Shown in pieces: positions 25,363 to 31,890 of a stretch of 64,000 nucleotides of DNA. Each line of letters opens with the position of its first letter. Within the stretch, counting starts at the first letter, position 1. The notes under the pieces are model-generated. The model ran no database searches, had not been told where the DNA came from, and worked only from the letters and a program-made list of their open reading frames with translations. A program made the translations under genes and the position numbers. Source of the DNA: Variovorax sp. S12S4 (GTDB lineage: Bacteria > Pseudomonadota > Gammaproteobacteria > Burkholderiales > Burkholderiaceae_C); the NCBI RefSeq assembly GCF_023195515.1, contig NZ_JALPKR020000002.1, forward strand, positions 2,829,001 through 2,893,000, read 5' to 3'.

Positions 25363-26180
25363 AGGTCGACCACCATGCCAGGATCGAACGCCTGGTTCTC
25401 GATCTGGCCGCTCATGCGGCGCACGTACCCTCGCGGGTTGCACACCACCCGGCAGGCACGGGCCCGGTAGTCGAAGCTCTGGTGGGTGTGGCCATGCACC
25501 CAGAGCACGGGCACCTCGAAGAATGGATCCGGAAGCTCGCTCACGAACGCGCCCGATACCCAATCGTCGGCATACTGCGCCGAAAGCGAACCGCGGTGCG
25601 GCGCATGGTGCGTCACCACCACCGTTCGACCGTCGAACGGTTCAGCGAGCTTCGCCTGCAGCCATGCCCGCTGGATCTGATGGACCCGCAGCGTGTCGGC
25701 CGCCTGGAGCTTCCGGCCTTGTTGGCACCGCAAGCTGCCGGGTTCGGCCGTCTCGTCGAACGTATGGATCAGCGCGTAGTCGTTCAGCACGCTGTTCGCC
25801 TGCTTCATCGCCCATGGGACGTCGCTGACCCGCCCTTCGGGTGCCTCGATGGCGAGCGCGAAATCGGTCCACAAGGTCGCGCCCAGGAAGCGCACGCCGT
25901 CGATGACCAGTTCGTCGCCATCGAGCAGGTGCACATGGCTGCCTTCGGCCGCGCGGCGCGCCTCGGCCAGGGTCTTGTCCAGGTGGCCGTCGTAGTACTC
26001 GTGGTTGCCGGGGACATAGACGACCGGCTTGTCCGGGAAGCGCTCCATCGCCCACTGGATGGCGCTCTTCGCGGGAGAATCGATGTCGCCTGCAAGGATG
26101 GCGACATCGAACACCAGATCGGCCGCCGGCTCGAAGGGGGCGAACTCCAGGTGCAGGTCGGACAGGATCAGCAGCTTCAC
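25359..26180 (-). CDS. Calcineurin-like metallophosphoesterase (1)
   Basis: A 273-residue phosphoesterase starting with GTG at 26180 (VKLLILSDLHLEFAPF). Metal-binding motifs of the superfamily are complete: SDLHLEF (D8, H10), AILAGDID, VPGNHEYYDG, VVTHHAPH and WVHGHTHQSFDY. It could hydrolyse phosphomonoesters, phosphodiesters or nucleotides; the substrate is unknown. Start and stop each overlap the neighbouring genes by four bases. No signal peptide is seen, so it is cytoplasmic. Confidence 0.88.
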   Translation of the reverse strand: MKLLILSDLHLEFAPFEPAADLVFDVAILAGDIDSPAKSAIQWAMERFPDKPVVYVPGNHEYYDGHLDKTLAEARRAAEGSHVHLLDGDELVIDGVRFLGATLWTDFALAIEAPEGRVSDVPWAMKQANSVLNDYALIHTFDETAEPGSLRCQQGRKLQAADTLRVHQIQRAWLQAKLAEPFDGRTVVVTHHAPHRGSLSAQYADDWVSGAFVSELPDPFFEVPVLWVHGHTHQSFDYRARACRVVCNPRGYVRRMSGQIENQAFDPGMVVDL

Positions 26181-26629
26181 GAGCGGGTTCTCTCGAAGTG
26201 GACCCCCAAGGCGGCGCAGGCCTCGGCGTCGAAGCCGATGAAGGATCCGCAGACCACCAGCCGGGCCTTGTGCCGGTCGAATTGCCACTCGGCATCGTCA
26301 AGCGGCACCCAGGGTTCGTCGGCCCTGCCGCGGGCCCGCTGCCAGGCGAGGATCTCGCCTTCGCGGTGCGCGAACGAATGTGGAGCGCCGGATCCGCGCG
26401 GGGGCGTGACGCCAAGGATCCGGGCCCGGATGTCTTGGGAAAACGACGCCAGCAGGGACTCGAACGTCAGCTGCTCGCGCCAGCTCGAGCTGATGACGAT
26501 GCGCACGTGCGCGAACTCGCGCAGCAGCGCTTCGAGGCTCGGCAGGAAGCAGAAGTCCGTACCGTCGTTGGGCAAGTGTCCTTCCCCTTCCAGGTGCAGC
26601 ACGCCGTCGAAATCGAGGAATAGGATCAC
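26177..26629 (-). CDS. HAD phosphatase, 'Swiss Army Knife' RNA-repair type
   Basis: A 150-residue HAD-superfamily protein starting with GTG at 26629 (VILFLDFDGVLHLEGEG). Motif I is DFDGV (D6, D8), motif II is VISSSW near residue 48, and motif IV may be WVPLDDAEW near 105. The short form without a cap, and the GEILAWQ...WVPLDD region, match the HAD family described from RNA-repair gene contexts. It lies between two metallophosphoesterase genes with GTGA overlaps on both sides, so all three are translated together. Confidence 0.8.
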   Translation of the reverse strand: MILFLDFDGVLHLEGEGHLPNDGTDFCFLPSLEALLREFAHVRIVISSSWREQLTFESLLASFSQDIRARILGVTPPRGSGAPHSFAHREGEILAWQRARGRADEPWVPLDDAEWQFDRHKARLVVCGSFIGFDAEACAALGVHFERTRS

Positions 26630-27372
26630 GAGGTCCCTCCTTCGCAGAGTGGCCAGGCGAGGTACGATCCCTTGTCGACGCCGAAGGCGCGGAATGGCGC
26701 GCTGGCATCCATCAGGCCCTGTTCGACATAGTCGATGTTCTCGTGGTGGTGACCGTGGACCAGCAACCGCGCACCGAGCATCTTCGCGAGATCGTCGATC
26801 GCCTGCCAGCCATGCGGGTGGGCCGCCGGTGCCTCGTGCGTCACCAGGATGTCGGCGGATTGGCGTCCGAATAGCTGTTGGTAGTCGTCCGGGAAGATGG
26901 AGGATCGGTGGCGCCGGGAGATGCCGTCGCGCCACCGCGCCTCGGGGCGCATGGATTGACGCATGGTCTCGCCCGACACGAACGCGGCCTCCTCGATCGG
27001 GCGCCGCGGGTCCCAGATCTTGCTGCGGAAGACGCCGCCCAGTCCGGCCACCCGGTAGCCTGCGATGGAAACGATGCGGCCATGCAGATTGCGGCCCGCG
27101 AGCTCCGATCCCCACAGGTGGTCGTAGTCGGCATCCGATTCGGTGTCGTGGTTGCCGTGGATAAACCAGACTCCAGTGCGATCCAAGATCGGCTGCAGCT
27201 CGATGTGCAGCGGCTGACGAGGCTGCAGATCGCCGAGCAGCACGATCGCCTCGGGCCGGTAGCGCTCGACCGCGGCGATCACCGGCTCGAAGTCGCCATG
27301 CGGGTCGCCGAAGAACATCAGCTTGGGAGCCGATGGCTTGGGCACCTGATCGCTACGTGCGGTGTGGTTCAT
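26626..27372 (-). CDS. Calcineurin-like metallophosphoesterase (2)
   Basis: A 248-residue enzyme, first gene of the operon, starting MNHTARSDQVPKPSAPKLMF. The full motif set is present: FFGDPHGDFE, VLLGDLQ, FIHGNHDTE, LVTHEAPAAHPHG and LVHGHHHENIDY. It differs clearly from the second phosphoesterase, so this is not a recent duplication. The frame is open to 27408, but the ATG at 27372 is the first sensible start. The product is probably cytoplasmic, acting on a phosphodiester or nucleotide. Confidence 0.88.
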   Translation of the reverse strand: MNHTARSDQVPKPSAPKLMFFGDPHGDFEPVIAAVERYRPEAIVLLGDLQPRQPLHIELQPILDRTGVWFIHGNHDTESDADYDHLWGSELAGRNLHGRIVSIAGYRVAGLGGVFRSKIWDPRRPIEEAAFVSGETMRQSMRPEARWRDGISRRHRSSIFPDDYQQLFGRQSADILVTHEAPAAHPHGWQAIDDLAKMLGARLLVHGHHHENIDYVEQGLMDASAPFRAFGVDKGSYLAWPLCEGGTS

Positions 27373-27547
27373 AGGTGAACGATCAGCCCGAGGCTGCCCA
27401 TCCCACAAAACCGGCCTAGTAGGACGCTAGGACCGAGTACGTCGGCGGCTCGCCCTTCACTCACCAAGCGTCGGGAGATCGAATTCGCCTGTCTCAATAA
27501 AGGAAGTGCACCTACTTGTAGCGCCAGGGCCGATGCGACCGCGAGCG

Positions 27548-27976
27548 TCATGTGGGGATTAGCGGCCAGATCTGATGTTGAAGGTTAAAAGGGGAGCGAA
27601 CGCCGAAGTGTGTGAATAGCGCGCCGCTTTCGTCTTCAAGGACCAAGTGATTGGTTTGATCTGCATCGGCGCTGATGGCTGACCAGATTTTTCGGACGTC
27701 CCGAATCTGCCAGCGATCAGGATCGCTCTCAGTCGGCTCCAGATACTGAACGTGCCGCAGCGACTGCGGTCCCACGCTCTCGAAGAGATCGAGAAAATCG
27801 CTCTCATAGATCAATAGCGCACGCTCTGAGATCTCGAGGTCGTCCTCTCGCACCACCCAGGTCGGAAAAAAAGCAGGAATCGTCAAATTCAACTGGACTG
27901 CTCTCCAGCATTTCACACCGGGACCCGCCAGCATGGAAGAGATCCTCACCTCGTGTGAATCCATCGTCATAAACAT
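27548..27976 (-). CDS. Hypothetical protein, 142 aa, AT-richer gene
   Basis: A complete frame of up to 142 residues with ATGs at 27976, 27970 and 27964. The sequence (LNLTIPAFFPTWVVREDDLEI, DFLDLFESVGPQSLRHVQYL, NHLVLEDESGALFTHFGV) looks like a soluble alpha/beta protein similar in style to immunity proteins, but I cannot name a family. Base composition is lower in GC than its neighbours, suggesting recent acquisition. Confidence 0.55.
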   Translation of the reverse strand: MFMTMDSHEVRISSMLAGPGVKCWRAVQLNLTIPAFFPTWVVREDDLEISERALLIYESDFLDLFESVGPQSLRHVQYLEPTESDPDRWQIRDVRKIWSAISADADQTNHLVLEDESGALFTHFGVRSPFNLQHQIWPLIPT

Positions 27977-28171
27977 AAGAATGAACCCTATCGGTTGCAG
28001 CCCAATGTGGAGCTTGGTCTCGGATGCCTTATCGACCGATGCTCAAGCAACTCAGCAAGCCATACAAACATTGCTCGTTGCGCCCCACGAAGTTGATGTT
28101 GCTACTCAAATGCATCCAATAGATATCTTAGCGCTGTCGATAAAAAATGCCAGACAGGGAATTCTTGGTGG

Positions 28172-28417
28172 ATGGGACAACCTCAACCAAGAACGCAAAG
28201 TGCAAGGCAAAGGGTGGCCTTCCATCTACGGGTCATCCGCGCAGAACGCCGCATCTCCCAGGAACAGCTTGCGGAAGCTGCAGGGCTTCATAGGACCTTC
28301 GTGGGATCAGTCGAGAGAGAAGAGAGGAATATCTCCATCGACAACCTTGAGCGCCTTGCGTACGCCTTGGACGTTGACGTCTCGTTTCTGGTTTCGCCGG
28401 TGATCACTCGCTCGTAG
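28172..28417 (+). CDS. XRE-family DNA-binding protein, 81 aa
   Basis: An 81-residue helix-turn-helix protein: FHLRVIRAERRISQEQLAEA, then AGLHRTFVGSVEREERNISI and NLERLAYALDVDVSFLV. This is the single-domain form typical of phage-like repressors and restriction-modification controller proteins. The surrounding 27.5-28.7 kb is AT-richer and contains an IS3 relic, so it is likely part of a decayed mobile region. A longer frame from 27933 overlaps in another phase and is not supported. Confidence 0.82.
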   Translation: MGQPQPRTQSARQRVAFHLRVIRAERRISQEQLAEAAGLHRTFVGSVEREERNISIDNLERLAYALDVDVSFLVSPVITRS

Positions 28418-28521
28418 CGATCTTCATTCCCTCGGTGATCGTGATACCGCCACAACCTCGCGAATAGGGACGGAGTTCCGCGCTCAAACGGTCGCACACA
28501 TGCAGATCGGGGACTACCACG

Positions 28522-28644
28522 ATCAAGCAGTTCATCAAAGAAGTTGATTTCTGCATCCACTGGTACAACGAGAAGCGGATCAAGATCTCCCTTGGCTCCC
28601 TTAGTCCCATCGAATATCGAGAAAGTCTTGGACTTGCGACATAA
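28522..28644 (+). mobile_element. IS3-family transposase C-terminal relic
   Basis: 41 codons read IKQFIKEVDFCIHWYNEKRI, then KISLGSLSPIEYRESLGLAT and stop. The WYNEKRI...LGSLSPIEYR pattern is the C-terminal end of the DDE integrase (OrfB) of IS3-family elements, after the catalytic glutamate. The following bases (28645-28680) may hold the right inverted repeat. The rest of the element is gone. Confidence 0.78.
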
Positions 28645-28828
28645 AACCAGTCCAAGTTTCTATCCGCACCCCTAGGGCCGCGAAATTCAACGTTTTGAGT
28701 GCACGCTCGATAACATGGCGTGTGAACGCACGGAGCGGATTGTGCAGGTCGCGTGAGCGCTCCGACCGCCGCAAAGAGTTAGGAACACCAGCTGACTCGC
28801 CTACCGAGGGAAAAAACCGTTCTAACCG

Positions 28829-29314
28829 TTAGGATGGGCCCAGAAGACTGGGGACGTACGGCAGGTAGACCAGCTTCATGCCGGCTTCCTCGGGCAGGCG
28901 GTCTGCTTTTTCCGAGTTGCAGGCGCGGCAGGCCGCGACCAGGTTCATCCAGTCCCAGCCGCCGCCGCGGCTGATGGGAAGAATGTGCTCGCACGTGAGG
29001 TCTTGTTCGCGAAAGTGCTGCGCGCAGTAGGCGCAGGTGAAACGGTCGCGCACGAAGAGCTTGCGCCGGCTGAAGGCCGGCGTCTGGTCGAACAGGTTCA
29101 CCTTCGCGCAGCCCTTGAGCGCGATGATCGGCGAAATCTCGAGCCGCGACTCCACGCCGCGCGCCACGTTGAAGCCCCCACGCATCGTCGCCAGCGGACC
29201 AGCGCCGTCTTCCCATACAACGGAGTCCGTCGCATAGTGAGCAGCGGCGTGCTCAAGCGAGATCCAGGCCTGCGGCGTTCCCTGGATGTCGAGCTGAAGA
29301 ACTTGGGGTTTCAT
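28829..29314 (-). CDS. HNH endonuclease
   Basis: A 161-residue protein with a C-terminal HNH domain: RKLFVRDRFTCAYCAQHF near residue 85 (first CxxC), LTCEHILPISRGGGWDWMNL (His, Asn) and VAACRACNSEKADR (second CxxC, His/Asn position). The N-terminal 80 residues are of unknown fold (MKPQVLQLDIQGTPQAWISL). AAAGGAGG precedes the ATG. It lies downstream of the tRNA array on the same strand and may be expressed from it. HNH proteins are nicking or cutting nucleases, often in mobile elements. Confidence 0.88.
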   Translation of the reverse strand: MKPQVLQLDIQGTPQAWISLEHAAAHYATDSVVWEDGAGPLATMRGGFNVARGVESRLEISPIIALKGCAKVNLFDQTPAFSRRKLFVRDRFTCAYCAQHFREQDLTCEHILPISRGGGWDWMNLVAACRACNSEKADRLPEEAGMKLVYLPYVPSLLGPS

Positions 29315-29373
29315 GATGACGGCCTCCTTTCATGGCCGAGCTTTTTTGAGTGGGATCTCCTGTTTGTTGGTTG

Positions 29374-29450
29374 TGGCTCCTCGACCCGGGTTCGAACCAG
29401 GGACCTTCGCATTAACAGTGCGACGCTGCTACCAGCTGAGCTACCGAGGA
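29374..29450 (-). tRNA. tRNA-Asn (GTT)
   Basis: A cloverleaf can be folded with 5' TCCTCGGTAGCTCAG, anticodon loop CTGTTAA on a CGCA/TGCG stem, T-loop GGTTCGAACCC and encoded CCA. It is the last tRNA of the array, 60 bp before the HNH gene start. Confidence 0.88.
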
Positions 29451-29496
29451 AAAAAGAATGTGTTCGATCGAGTAGGCGGCGGCCATTGCCGCGGCT

Positions 29497-29697
29497 TTAC
29501 CACTCGCCGATTTCGCGCACGCGCTGGTCGAAGTCGAGCTTCTCGAAGCGCTCGCGTGCGCGCTCGGCCTCCCGCTGGCGCTGCCCGGTCATCGCACCGA
29601 AGCTGCGGGTGACCGCCTGCACAAGCGCGTTGCGAGGCCTGGGCTCGGACACCAAGATGCTGTTCGCCGGCCGGCGGTGGCTGGTGGTGAGTCGCAT
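29497..29697 (-). CDS. Small basic protein inside tRNA array, 66 aa
   Basis: The frame MRLTTSHRRPANSILVSEPR, then NALVQAVTRSFGAMTGQRQR and ARERFEKLDFDQRVREIGEW, has a perfect AGGAGG site 7 bp upstream. The protein is strongly basic and helical, as expected of an RNA- or DNA-binding peptide. It lies between the Arg and Asn tRNA genes on the same strand. No family is recognised. Confidence 0.6.
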   Translation of the reverse strand: MRLTTSHRRPANSILVSEPRPRNALVQAVTRSFGAMTGQRQREAERARERFEKLDFDQRVREIGEW

Positions 29698-29793
29698 GGA
29701 TGTCCTCCTGTGGGTCGCGCTGGGCGGTGGTGAATGATCTGTATATCGGCGGGTGCCGTGAAATGTTGAGCGGCTGCTCGCACTCCAGGTGTA

Positions 29794-29871
29794 TGGCCCC
29801 ACGCACACGATTCGAACGTGCAACCCCCGGCTTCGTAGGCCGGTGCTCTGATCCAGTTGAGCTAACGCGGG
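29794..29871 (-). tRNA. tRNA-Arg (ACG)
   Basis: 5' CCCGCGTTAGCTCAACTGG, anticodon stem CCGGC/GCCGG with loop CTACGAA, T-loop GTTCGAATC, encoded CCA. The acceptor stem pairs with G-U wobbles. Confidence 0.87.
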
Positions 29872-29927
29872 AAGAAAAATGGATGGATGATGTCGCCCGA
29901 CGCGAGGCGAGTCGAGCGCTGAGAAGA

Positions 29928-30003
29928 TGGCGATCCGTAGGGGAGTCGAACCCCTGGCTTCCTCCTAGACAGGGAGGCACTCTGGCCACTGAGTTAACGA
30001 ATC
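29928..30003 (-). tRNA. tRNA-Asp (GTC)
   Basis: 5' GATTCGTTAACTCAGTGG, anticodon stem CCTCC/GGAGG with loop CTGTCTA, T-arm GGGGTTCGACTCCCC, encoded CCA. The acceptor stem GATTCGT pairs with ACGGATC. The body is unlike typical bacterial tRNA-Asp. Confidence 0.82.
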
Positions 30004-30019
30004 AAAGTAGTAATAAATG

Positions 30020-30112
30020 TGCTGGGCATGGACCTGGCGAGGGCTTCTTACGAGCCGCTTGCGTGGCCACGGCTTAGCAAGCCGCTGCCTTGGACCTCTC
30101 GGCCAATGCTCC
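30020..30112 (-). tRNA. tRNA-Ser (GCT)-like, degenerate 3' half
   Basis: 5' GGAGCATTGGCCGAGAGG and anticodon stem CGGCT/AGCCG around GCT strongly resemble tRNA-Ser(GCT). A variable arm GGCT/AGCC follows. The T-arm lacks GTTCGAA, the acceptor 3' strand pairs imperfectly and CCA is not encoded. It is probably a decayed or unusual gene. Confidence 0.5.
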
Positions 30113-30204
30113 AATGGTGTCCGGTTACGAGTTCCGGCGCCTCCCAATCGTTGAGGCCGGTTTCCACGAGAGGACGACGCGAATCGTCCGGTCTCGCTCT
30201 TGTG

Positions 30205-30280
30205 TGGTCGGGGCGGCAGAAATCGAATCTGCGACCTGATGCTCCCAAAGCAACCGCGCTGCCAACTGCGCTACGCCCCG
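30205..30280 (-). tRNA. tRNA-Pro (TGG)
   Basis: 5' CGGGGCGTAGCGCAGTTGG, anticodon loop TTTGGGA, T-arm GCAGATTCGATTTCTGC, encoded CCA. The anticodon stem GTTGC/GCATC has one T-T mismatch. Confidence 0.85.
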
Positions 30281-30297
30281 AATTTCTGGTTGTGAAT

Positions 30298-30375
30298 TGG
30301 CACGCCGTGGTCGATTCGAACGACCGATTGCCTGAGTCAAAGTCAGGTGCCTTGGTCCAGCTAGGCGAACGGCGC
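30298..30375 (-). tRNA. tRNA-Gln (TTG)
   Basis: 5' GCGCCGTTCGCCTAGCTGG, anticodon stem CCTGA/TCAGG with loop CTTTGAC, T-arm GGTCGTTCGAATCGACC, encoded CCA. Confidence 0.87.
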
Positions 30376-30392
30376 GTAAGGTTGTCGAACGA

Positions 30393-30469
30393 TGGAGTCG
30401 TATGCGGGATTCGAACCCGCGTCTACAAGGATGAAAACCTTGTGTCCTAAGCCACTAGACGAATACGAC
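30393..30469 (-). tRNA. tRNA-Glu (TTC)
   Basis: 5' GTCGTATTCGTCTAGTGG, anticodon stem CAAGG/CCTTG with loop TTTTCAT, T-arm GCGGGTTCGAATCCCGC, acceptor GTCGTAT/ATACGAC, encoded CCA. Confidence 0.88.
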
Positions 30470-30486
30470 GTGAATCTGCGAAGGAA

Positions 30487-30545
30487 GCCTGCACTCCGGA
30501 TCGAACGAAGAAGCTCTCTTTAAAGGTGGGCTGATCTATGCGGGC
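30487..30545 (-). pseudogene. tRNA-like relic
   Basis: GCCCGCA at the 5' end can pair with TGCAGGC (one mismatch), and a T-arm CTTCG-TTCGATC-CGGAG is present. The D-arm and anticodon stem cannot be formed, and the total length is only about 59 nt. It is interpreted as a truncated tRNA gene. Confidence 0.35.
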
Positions 30546-30557
30546 GAACTGACTGGT

Positions 30558-30642
30558 TGGTGCCCCAAGAGAGCCTCGAACTCTCATGACTTTCGTCCCC
30601 GGCTTCTGAGGCCGGTGCGTCTTCCAATTCCGCCATCGGGGC
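30558..30642 (-). tRNA. tRNA-Leu (CAG)
   Basis: 5' GCCCCGATGGCGGAATTGG, anticodon stem CCGGC/GCCGG with loop CTCAGAA, a short variable arm, T-arm GAGAGTTCGAGGCTCTC, encoded CCA. It is class II, about 85 nt. Confidence 0.88.
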
Positions 30643-30789
30643 ATTCCATTTCGGTTGTGTCTTCACGCGATTCGAGCGCTTGCGCGCCCACGTCGGCATC
30701 GCTGCACATGGTTGGGTCCAGACCGTGCACATCCCTCCAGGCCGCCGGCGCGGTTGCCCTCTGGAGGTGCTGCAAAGGCACACCCGAAA

Positions 30790-30866
30790 TGGAGCAGCAG
30801 GAGGGCTTCGATCCCTCGGCCTCAACGTTGGCGACGTTGCGCTCTACCTGGCTGAGCTACGGCTGC
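30790..30866 (-). tRNA. tRNA-Gly (GCC)
   Basis: 5' GCAGCCGTAGCTCAGCCAGG, anticodon stem CAACG/CGTTG with loop TCGCCAA, T-arm GAGGGATCGAAGCCCTC, encoded CCA. The acceptor has one C-T mismatch. It is the first tRNA of the array. Confidence 0.85.
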
Positions 30867-31058
30867 ATGTTCTTGCGGATCGTCGGCCCACCAGTGAGGG
30901 GCGCGACCCGCGGCAAATTTTTAAAGAGCATTCGCCCGCGCAGTTCAGCGGGTGAGTTCACGGCAGCGCGATCACTGCAATGGCGGCGGGCAACGGGTGC
31001 CGTTCGCGGCTTGCGTTGCGAATCGGAGTCCGCAACATGAGGTGAGTAAAAAAACAAA
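30867..31058. promoter_or_regulatory. Probable promoter region of tRNA array
   Basis: The 192 bp between the first tRNA and the terminator at 31059 must hold the promoter of the minus-strand tRNA transcript. No clear -35/-10 pair is identifiable with confidence. Confidence 0.35.
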
Positions 31059-31088
31059 AGGCCCGGATCCATTTCGGAATCCGGGCCT
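31059..31088 (-). terminator. Intrinsic terminator (minus strand)
   Basis: Arms AGGCCCGGAT (31059-31068) and ATCCGGGCCT (31079-31088) form a perfect 10-bp stem. Read on the minus strand it is followed by TTTTGTTTTTTT. It ends the transcript of the small gene at 31117-31302 and insulates the tRNA array. Confidence 0.85.
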
Positions 31089-31116
31089 CTGATGAGAGAG
31101 CTTGGAAGGTATGCGC

Positions 31117-31302
31117 CTACGCGCTACCTCCACCCGGGTGCGGCTGATCCTCGTACTGCTGTCCGAGCCACAAGGTGGCCGGCGCTGCGGGACGGGAGTT
31201 CAGCTGCGAATGCACGTTGGGCGCCGCCAGACCGCGACCGCCGCGAAACGAGACGCGCACGAACGTCCGGCCCGATGCCGGTCGGTTGTTCAATGAGGTC
31301 AT
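31117..31302 (-). CDS. Small hypothetical protein, 61 aa
   Basis: The frame MTSLNNRPASGRTFVRVSFR, then GLAAPNVHSQLNSRPAAPAT, ends 29 bp before a strong intrinsic terminator on the same strand, which supports it being transcribed. The start is chosen as the first ATG not overlapping the divergent regulator region; the ribosome site is weak. The protein is basic and of unknown function. Confidence 0.45.
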   Translation of the reverse strand: MTSLNNRPASGRTFVRVSFRGGRGLAAPNVHSQLNSRPAAPATLWLGQQYEDQPHPGGGSA

Positions 31303-31410
31303 GTTTGCTTTCACGATGGTTTCCAGTGCTTGGCGAAGAAGTTCTCGATGATTCGAAGTTGGTTGTTGCGGATGAAACGGGGACGAAGCATTTCGTCGAT
31401 GGGATGTACT

Positions 31411-31425
31411 GTAAACTCGGTTTAC
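31411..31425. promoter_or_regulatory. 15-bp palindrome upstream of HTH gene
   Basis: GTAAACTCGGTTTAC is a 6-3-6 perfect inverted repeat. It overlaps a plausible -10 region (TTTACTAAT) 50 bp before the HTH gene at 31475. It is probably the operator of that regulator. Confidence 0.5.
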
Positions 31426-31474
31426 TAATTCGCGCAACACTTTTTTTGAGTGTTGTGTTTTTTTCTCACCAAGC

Positions 31475-31861
31475 ATGTCTCTTCCAGCCATTCGCCGCAA
31501 CAACGTCCTGCTTCTGTTCGGTGAGTTCGTTGCGGAGCATGCGGCCAACGGGGCGGAGCCACTCGGCCTGGCGGCCAGGTTTGCACAGAAGCTGCAAATC
31601 TCGGCGAGCATGTGGAGCCAGATCAAGAAGGGCCGGGTGATCTCCGACAAGCTGGCTCGGCAGATCGAGTCCCACTGCGGTAAGGCTCCACTCTGGCTTG
31701 ATGCGCCGCAAGCCGCCGAGCCTTTGCCCGACCTGGGTGAAGAGCGGTTCGTGGAACTGGCGCGCCAGGCCTACAGGGCGCAGAACGCGCGTGGCAAGCG
31801 CGCACTGCGCACCATCTTGCTGGAGCATGCGAACCCACCACAAGCCCAAAGCCCGCGGTAG
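31475..31861 (+). CDS. Helix-turn-helix regulator, 128 aa
   Basis: An N-terminal DNA-binding region is seen in PLGLAARFAQKLQISASMWS, then QIKKGRVISDKLARQIESHC, a lambda-repressor-like helix-turn-helix with the recognition helix around SASMWSQIKKGR. The C-terminal 55 residues are helical (ELARQAYRAQNARGKRALRT). A palindrome lies just upstream, fitting autoregulation. It is divergent from the small gene and tRNA array and may regulate that transcription unit. Confidence 0.75.
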   Translation: MSLPAIRRNNVLLLFGEFVAEHAANGAEPLGLAARFAQKLQISASMWSQIKKGRVISDKLARQIESHCGKAPLWLDAPQAAEPLPDLGEERFVELARQAYRAQNARGKRALRTILLEHANPPQAQSPR

Positions 31862-31890
31862 GTTGGCAGTAGGTAATAACCCCGCTTGGC

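Noticed and set aside
27933..28403. 156-codon frame overlapping the XRE gene
   Set aside because: It is out of phase with the clear helix-turn-helix frame and has no ribosome site; only its first part looks faintly protein-like.
30113..30204. Possible further tRNA between Ser and Pro genes
   Set aside because: No T-loop signature and no consistent acceptor or anticodon stem could be folded.
28440..30900. CRISPR-like regular spacing of the tRNA genes
   Set aside because: The repeated similarity (GTTCGAA, CCA) is that of tRNA T-arms and acceptor ends; there are no identical repeats or spacers.
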